Made by a program: the position numbers and the translations under genes
Notes under the pieces: generated by a model
What the model was told of the DNA's origin: nothing
Database searches by the model: none
Seen by the model: only the letters and a program-made list of their open reading frames with translations
In this document: positions 6,873 through 9,692 of the stretch, piece after piece
Numbering within the stretch: the stretch's first letter is position 1
Layout: every line of letters starts with the position of its first letter
Assembly (NCBI GenBank): GCA_018895795.1
Contig: JAHINZ010000321.1
Span: 1 to 9,692 of the forward strand
Source of the DNA: Alphaproteobacteria bacterium
GTDB lineage: Bacteria; Pseudomonadota; Alphaproteobacteria; Caulobacterales; Caulobacteraceae
DNA: 9,692 nucleotides
Reading direction: 5' to 3'

Positions 6873-8021
6873 ATGGAACTCCCAATCGACTACGCGACCC
6901 TCAGGGTGATCTGGTGGGGGCTGCTGGGCGTGCTCTTCATCGTCTTCGCCCTGACCGACGGCTTTGACATGGGGGTCGGCGCCCTGCTGCCCTTCGTGGC
7001 CAAGACGGACGAAGAGCGACGGATGGTGATCAACACCGTCGGCGCCACCTGGGAAGGCAACCAGGTGTGGTTCATCACCGGCGGGGCGGCGATCTTCGCG
7101 GCCTGGCCCTTGGTCTATGGCGTCAGTTTCTCCGGCTTCTATCTGGCCATGTTCCTGGTTCTGGCCGCGATGATCCTGCGGCCGGTGGGCTTCAAGTATC
7201 GCTCCAAGCGGCCCGACCCGCGCTGGCGGTCGTTCTGGGACTGGGCGCTGTTCACGGGCGGCTTCGTGCCGGTGCTGGTGTTCGGCGTCGCCGTCGGGAA
7301 TGTGCTGAGCGGCGCGCACTTCCGGTTCGACAGCGATCTGCGGGTCAGCTTCCAGGCCGGCTTCTGGAGCCTGTTCACCCCATTCACCCTGCTGTGCGGC
7401 CTGCTGTCGGTCTCCATGCTGGTCCTGCACGGCGCGGCCTGGCTGACCGTGAAGGGCGAAAAAGGACCGGTTACCGAGCGCGCCCGCCTGTTTGGCGAAA
7501 TCGCCGGCCTAGCCAGCATCGTCTTCTTCGCGGCCGGCGGCTTCTTCGTCGCCTTCGGCGGCATGGGCTTTCGGCTCGAGGGCCTGACCGATGCTGCGGG
7601 CCCCTCCAACCCGCTGCGCGACGCCGTCGTCGCCGCTCCGGGCGCCTGGCTGGACAACTATGGCCGTCACGGCTGGATGATTATCGCGCCGGTTTTGGGC
7701 TTTGTCGGCGCCGCCGTCGCCCTGCTGGGTCTGAGGTTCGACAAGGCGCCGCTGTCCTTCACGGGCTCGTCGCTCTCGGCCATCGGGATCATCTCGACGG
7801 TCGGCCTGTCGATGTTCCCGTTCATCTTGCCCAGCGTCAGCGATCCAGGCTCCAGCCTCACCGTCTGGAACGCCTCGTCCAGCCATACGACGCTGTTCAT
7901 CATGCTGCTCGTGACGGCGATCTTCCTGCCGATCATCCTGCTCTACACCGCCTGGGTCTACCGGGTGTTGTGGGGACGCAGCAGCACGGCCGCCCTGGCC
8001 ACCAATCCAGACCTCTACTGA
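6873..8021 (+). CDS. cydB: CydB, cytochrome bd quinol oxidase subunit II
   Basis: Second large subunit of cytochrome bd, which packs against CydA and carries no haem of its own. The protein has 382 aa (E. coli 379) and is strongly hydrophobic throughout, with about eight or nine membrane segments. It opens with the family pattern WWGLLGVLFIVFALTDGFDMG (14-34). WEGNQVW (60-66) follows, then LRPVGFKYRSK (102-112). Near the C-terminus are FPFILPS (315-321) and LTVWNASSSH (329-338), and a last helix ending in YTAWVYRVLWG. AAGGAG immediately after the cydA stop codon provides the ribosome site, and the cydX ATG follows the stop codon by 15 nt, so cydABX is one transcription unit. Confidence 0.97.
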   Translation: MELPIDYATLRVIWWGLLGVLFIVFALTDGFDMGVGALLPFVAKTDEERRMVINTVGATWEGNQVWFITGGAAIFAAWPLVYGVSFSGFYLAMFLVLAAMILRPVGFKYRSKRPDPRWRSFWDWALFTGGFVPVLVFGVAVGNVLSGAHFRFDSDLRVSFQAGFWSLFTPFTLLCGLLSVSMLVLHGAAWLTVKGEKGPVTERARLFGEIAGLASIVFFAAGGFFVAFGGMGFRLEGLTDAAGPSNPLRDAVVAAPGAWLDNYGRHGWMIIAPVLGFVGAAVALLGLRFDKAPLSFTGSSLSAIGIISTVGLSMFPFILPSVSDPGSSLTVWNASSSHTTLFIMLLVTAIFLPIILLYTAWVYRVLWGRSSTAALATNPDLY

Positions 8022-8036
8022 GGCGGAGACAAGACG

Positions 8037-8174
8037 ATGTGGTACTTCACCTGGATCCTCGGCCTGGGCCTTGCCGTCGCCTTCGGCGTGCTGAACGGCG
8101 TCTGGTATGAGTTCAACCTGACGACCGACGGCGACGAGGGACTCTCCGAAGCCGGAGACGACGCGGGTCACTGA
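8037..8174 (+). CDS. cydX: CydX, small single-helix subunit of cytochrome bd
   Basis: A 45-aa protein that begins MWYFTWILGLGLAVAFGVLN, nearly the start of E. coli CydX (MWYFAWILGTLLACSFGV), followed by GVWYEFN. It forms one membrane helix (about 4-23) that binds CydA and stabilises the oxidase haems. The tail after residue 30 is markedly acidic (TTDGDEGLSEAGDDAGH) and longer than that of E. coli CydX (37 aa). GGAG at 8025-8028 lies 8 nt before the ATG, and the gene follows cydB directly, as in other cyd operons. It is below the size many gene finders keep. Identification is secure; the role of the acidic tail is unknown. Confidence 0.95.
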   Translation: MWYFTWILGLGLAVAFGVLNGVWYEFNLTTDGDEGLSEAGDDAGH

Positions 8175-8194
8175 CGAATTGCGGAAATTGCGAC

Positions 8195-8199
8195 GATTC
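8195..8199 (+). promoter_or_regulatory. GANTC methylation site in the cydX-cheW gap
   Basis: GATTC fits the CcrM adenine-methyltransferase target GANTC used in cell-cycle control in Caulobacter. A second site (GAATC, 8321-8325) ends three bases before the cheW ATG. Two sites in 154 bp is suggestive only; such sites also occur by chance. Confidence 0.35.
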
Positions 8200-8222
8200 A
8201 GCGCGTTCCGCTGCCGTCACCG

Positions 8223-8236
8223 TTAACCGTTGTTAA
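8223..8236 (+). promoter_or_regulatory. CtrA-like site upstream of cheW
   Basis: TTAA CCGTTG TTAA resembles the CtrA master-regulator site TTAA-N7-TTAA, but with a 6-bp spacer, and the first half TTAACCGT is one base from the described half-site TTAACCAT. It lies about 93 bp before the cheW start, a plausible place for control of a cheW promoter. The spacer mismatch keeps confidence modest. Confidence 0.4.
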
Positions 8237-8239
8237 AGG

Positions 8240-8269
8240 GCGGATCACGTCAAATAGGGCGTGATCCGC
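8240..8269 (+). repeat. Perfect 10-bp inverted repeat (hairpin or operator) before cheW
   Basis: GCGGATCACG (8240-8249) and its exact reverse complement CGTGATCCGC (8260-8269) flank a 10-base spacer. The arm centres are 20 bp apart, about two helical turns, which would suit a dimeric DNA-binding protein. As RNA it would make a very stable hairpin. No T-run follows, so it is not a standard intrinsic terminator, though it could protect or end the cydABX transcript. Its function is unknown. Confidence 0.75.
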
Positions 8270-8289
8270 GAGCGCGTTGGAAGACGTTG

Positions 8290-8320
8290 CTCGGGATCGC
8301 TACGCACCTTCGATCCCGGG
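8290..8320 (+). promoter_or_regulatory. Hairpin overlapping the cheW ribosome binding site
   Basis: CTCGGGATCG (8290-8299) pairs with CGATCCCGGG (8311-8320), ten pairs with one G-U, around an 11-base loop. The 3' arm includes part of the purine run GGGGA (8318-8322) that serves as the cheW Shine-Dalgarno 6 nt before the ATG. The fold could therefore limit initiation, as in thermosensor or ligand-switch leaders. No known riboswitch class is recognised. Confidence 0.5.
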
Positions 8321-8328
8321 GAATCGAT

Positions 8329-8781
8329 ATGACCGACCAAGCCGAGCTGGCCCTGGAACTGATCTCCTTCTGCATTGGCGAGCAGGAGTTCTGCATCGAC
8401 GTGAAGACCGTCCGCGAAATCCGCGGCTGGACTCCGGCGACGCCGATCCCGCACGCCCCCTCCTATCTGCGCGGGGTCATCAACCTGCGCGGCGCGATCA
8501 TGCCGGTCATCGACCTGCGCAATCGCCTGGGTCTGGGCGTCACCGTCCCCGAGACCCGTCACGTCATCGTGGTCGTCGAATGCCAGGATCGCCTGGCCGG
8601 CATCCTGGTCGACGCGGTCAGCGAGACCTTCACCGTGTCGCGCGACCATCTGCAACCGGCGCCGGATCTCGGCGTCGAGGAGCAGCGCTTCATCCAGGCG
8701 ATCATCTCGATGGAAAGCCGCCTGATCACCTATCTGCGGATGAACGACGTGTTCCCCGCCCAGGTCAAAGAAGCGGCCTGA
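8329..8781 (+). CDS. cheW: CheW-type chemotaxis adaptor protein
   Basis: Cytoplasmic adaptor that couples methyl-accepting chemoreceptors to the CheA kinase. The 150-aa protein is a single CheW domain: VREIRGWTPATPIPHAPSYL (28-47), GVINLRG (49-55), MPVIDLRNRLG (58-68), a central strand HVIVVVE (78-84), GILVDAVSE (91-99) and a C-terminal strand ending ITYLRMNDVF. The open frame continues upstream to 8230, but the first 33 codons run through the hairpin leader and do not resemble CheW. The ATG at 8329 has GGGGA at 6 nt, so it is chosen. No cheA, receptor or other che gene is within the window, so this is either an isolated copy or the edge of a dispersed set; Caulobacter species carry several CheW paralogues. 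It ends at a strong terminator and is probably monocistronic. Confidence 0.93.
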   Translation: MTDQAELALELISFCIGEQEFCIDVKTVREIRGWTPATPIPHAPSYLRGVINLRGAIMPVIDLRNRLGLGVTVPETRHVIVVVECQDRLAGILVDAVSETFTVSRDHLQPAPDLGVEEQRFIQAIISMESRLITYLRMNDVFPAQVKEAA

Positions 8782-8803
8782 AGCCTTCAAGACCCAGTCT
8801 TTG

Positions 8804-8840
8804 AAAAGCCGCCGTCCGCGCTCGCGGGCGGCGGCTTTTT
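8804..8840. terminator. Bidirectional intrinsic terminator between cheW and the DUF3850 gene
   Basis: Left arm 8804-8819 (AAAAGCCGCCGTCCGC) pairs with 8824-8839 (GCGGGCGGCGGCTTTT) over 16 bp with one G-U, around a GCTC loop, and is followed by a fifth T. The A-run on the left gives a U-run on the minus strand too. It sits 23 nt past the cheW stop and 8 nt past the stop codon of the convergent gene, so it can serve both. Confidence 0.92.
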
Positions 8841-8847
8841 CATGCGC

Positions 8848-9342
8848 CTAAGCCTTGCGAACGATCCGGGCCGCGGCGCTGTGGAAGGCCGCCTCGGCCT
8901 CGGCGGCGGCGGCGACGCCGGCATGGCGATCGGCGGCGACGCTCATGGCCTGCCGGCCGGTGGTGGGGGCCGCATAGCTTGCCGAGACCTTGCGGGCGTC
9001 CTGACCCCGCAGGGCGGCGTTGGAGGCCTGGGTTTCATGCCACTGCGCCAGTTGGTCGGCGGTCAGCACGCCCTCGGCCAGGGCGTCGGGATGCGGCACC
9101 TCGCCAAAGCCGATGGCCACGAAGCCGTGGATCACGCCGTAGTCCTCTTCCGACAGCAGGAAGGTGATCAGGCGGTCTTCGGTCTGGCCGGTATAGACCT
9201 GACTTTCCGGATCGAATTCGCGCAGCACCAGGATGTCGCCGACGGCGAAGTCGCGATCATTGCGGCGGATCTCGAAGCGTTTCTTGCCCAGGCGGACCGC
9301 GGCGAAATATTGCGGCCAGGTCTTCAGTTCGTGGCGGTTCAT
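8848..9342 (-). CDS. DUF3850 / ASCH-superfamily protein with an alanine-rich C-terminal extension
   Basis: The N-terminal 80 residues fit DUF3850, an ASCH/PUA-like small beta-barrel family common in phages and bacteria. Conserved features are HELKTWPQYFAAVRLGKKRF (4-23), the ASCH core GxKxxExR (G19-K20-E24-R26), NDRDFAVGDILVLREFD (28-44), YTGQ (50-53) and a final strand GFVAIGF. ASCH domains are thought to bind RNA or modified nucleotides, and one relative (YqfB) is an N4-acetylcytidine amidohydrolase; the activity of DUF3850 is not established. Residues 81-164 are an alanine-rich tail (for example GVAAAAEAEAAFHSAAARI) without a recognised domain, roughly doubling the length of the core. The ATG at 9342 has GAAGG (9354-9350) 7 nt upstream. 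It converges on cheW and diverges from the monooxygenase gene. Confidence 0.8.
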   Translation of the reverse strand: MNRHELKTWPQYFAAVRLGKKRFEIRRNDRDFAVGDILVLREFDPESQVYTGQTEDRLITFLLSEEDYGVIHGFVAIGFGEVPHPDALAEGVLTADQLAQWHETQASNAALRGQDARKVSASYAAPTTGRQAMSVAADRHAGVAAAAEAEAAFHSAAARIVRKA

Positions 9343-9466
9343 GGTTGGGCCTTCGCGAGCGTATCGAGTCGGAGGAGATGGGGGCGTGGGTGTCGAACGT
9401 CATCCCCTAGCGGAGGATTAACCCAGCCGCACCCCACTGTGGAGCGTCCTGACGTAGGGGAGGCGT

Positions 9467-9491
9467 TTGACGGCCCGCATAACGCTGATAC
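9467..9491 (+). promoter_or_regulatory. Candidate housekeeping promoter of the monooxygenase gene
   Basis: TTGACGG (9467-9473) matches the Caulobacter -35 pattern TTGACGS exactly. After 10 bp, GCTGATAC (9484-9491) matches GCTANAWC at 5 of 7 specified positions. The spacing is at the short end of the N10-14 range. It would give a leader of about 28 nt before the ATG at 9526. The rest of the gap 9343-9525 shows nothing else convincing. Confidence 0.45.
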
Positions 9492-9525
9492 GCTCACCTG
9501 AACAACGATAAGTCAGGGGCGGGAC

Positions 9526-9692
9526 ATGACGGGTAAGCTTCCCAAGGCGTGCATCATCGGCGCGGGCTGCAGCGGCTTCACCACGGCCAAGCGGTTGAAG
9601 GACGTCGGCGTCCCCTATGACTGCTTCGAGATGTCCGACGAGATCGGCGGCAACTGGTACTACAAGAACCCCAACGGTCTGTCGGCCTGTTA
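9526..9692 (+). CDS. Flavin-containing monooxygenase family protein (N-terminus only)
   Basis: The first 55 residues show a Rossmann FAD-binding fold: ACIIGAGCSGFTTAKRLKD (8-26) carries GxGxxG, a second strand ends FEMSDEIGGNWYY (34-46) with the acidic residue that usually holds the FAD ribose, and GGNWYY is typical of flavin-containing or Baeyer-Villiger monooxygenases (CzcO-like). Such enzymes use NADPH and oxygen to oxygenate organic substrates; the substrate cannot be told from this fragment. The ATG is preceded by AGGGG (9515-9519) with a 6-nt gap. The gene runs off the right edge without interruption. Confidence 0.85.
   Translation, partial: MTGKLPKACIIGAGCSGFTTAKRLKDVGVPYDCFEMSDEIGGNWYYKNPNGLSAC

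Noticed and set aside
5294..6874. Long open frame (526 codons) on the minus strand opposite cydA
   Set aside because: Mirror of cydA codons, rich in Q, G, H and D, no recognisable domain; cydA has all haem ligands.
8181..8199. Possible sigma-54 promoter or direct repeat (TTGCG twice) after cydX
   Set aside because: The GG and GC dinucleotides do not have the required 10-bp spacing, and the repeat is only five to six bases.
8230..8328. N-terminal extension of CheW to 8230
   Set aside because: Runs through the two hairpins, is not CheW-like, and the ATG at 8329 has a good ribosome site.
9405..9460. CCCCTA / TAGGGG inverted repeat between the DUF3850 and monooxygenase genes
   Set aside because: Only about six pairs with a loop of over 40 bases; expected by chance in GC-rich DNA.
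1..9692. Mobile elements, CRISPR arrays, tRNA or rRNA genes
   Set aside because: No transposase, integrase, regularly spaced repeats or RNA gene signatures were seen; gene content is uniform and core-like.

Overview
The window looks like a high-GC alphaproteobacterium, most probably Caulobacter or a close relative in the Caulobacterales. Evidence: strong third-position GC; a membrane FixL with a haem-PAS domain followed by FixJ; a cytochrome bd operon with its own cydDC genes; promoter-like elements close to the Caulobacter housekeeping pattern (TTGACGS / GCTANAWC); and a CtrA-like TTAA pair beside a chemotaxis gene. Species cannot be fixed from the sequence alone.

Left arm (1-5176, minus strand): four genes read leftwards in the order cydD, cydC, fixL, fixJ. 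cydD/cydC and fixL/fixJ each overlap by ATGA, and only about 82 bp separate cydC from the preferred fixL start. CydDC is the heterodimeric ABC exporter needed to assemble cytochrome bd. FixLJ is the oxygen-sensing two-component pair. fixJ runs off the left edge after its receiver domain.

Centre (5177-8174): a short divergent control region holds a perfect FNR/FixK-type box (TTGATCTGGATCAA, 5210-5223), placed to serve both directions. Rightwards lies cydA-cydB-cydX, encoding the two large subunits of cytochrome bd quinol oxidase and its small single-helix subunit. The CydX reading frame is only 45 codons and is easily missed.

Right part (8175-9692): a leader of about 150 bp with two hairpins and a CtrA-like site precedes cheW, a chemotaxis adaptor. 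cheW ends at a strong bidirectional terminator facing a convergent DUF3850/ASCH-fold gene. A divergent region then precedes the start of a flavin-dependent monooxygenase cut by the right edge.

Together, the left and centre form an oxygen-response module: sensor (FixLJ), predicted relay through a FixK-type activator encoded elsewhere, high-affinity terminal oxidase (CydABX), and its assembly transporter (CydDC). The arrangement suggests that the sensor genes may lie downstream of the promoter their own pathway activates. This is mostly a known kind of locus. The points that deserve a second look are the sensor-target operon fusion, the apparently leaderless cydD, the CydC ATPase domain lacking its usual A-loop segment, and the structured cheW leader.
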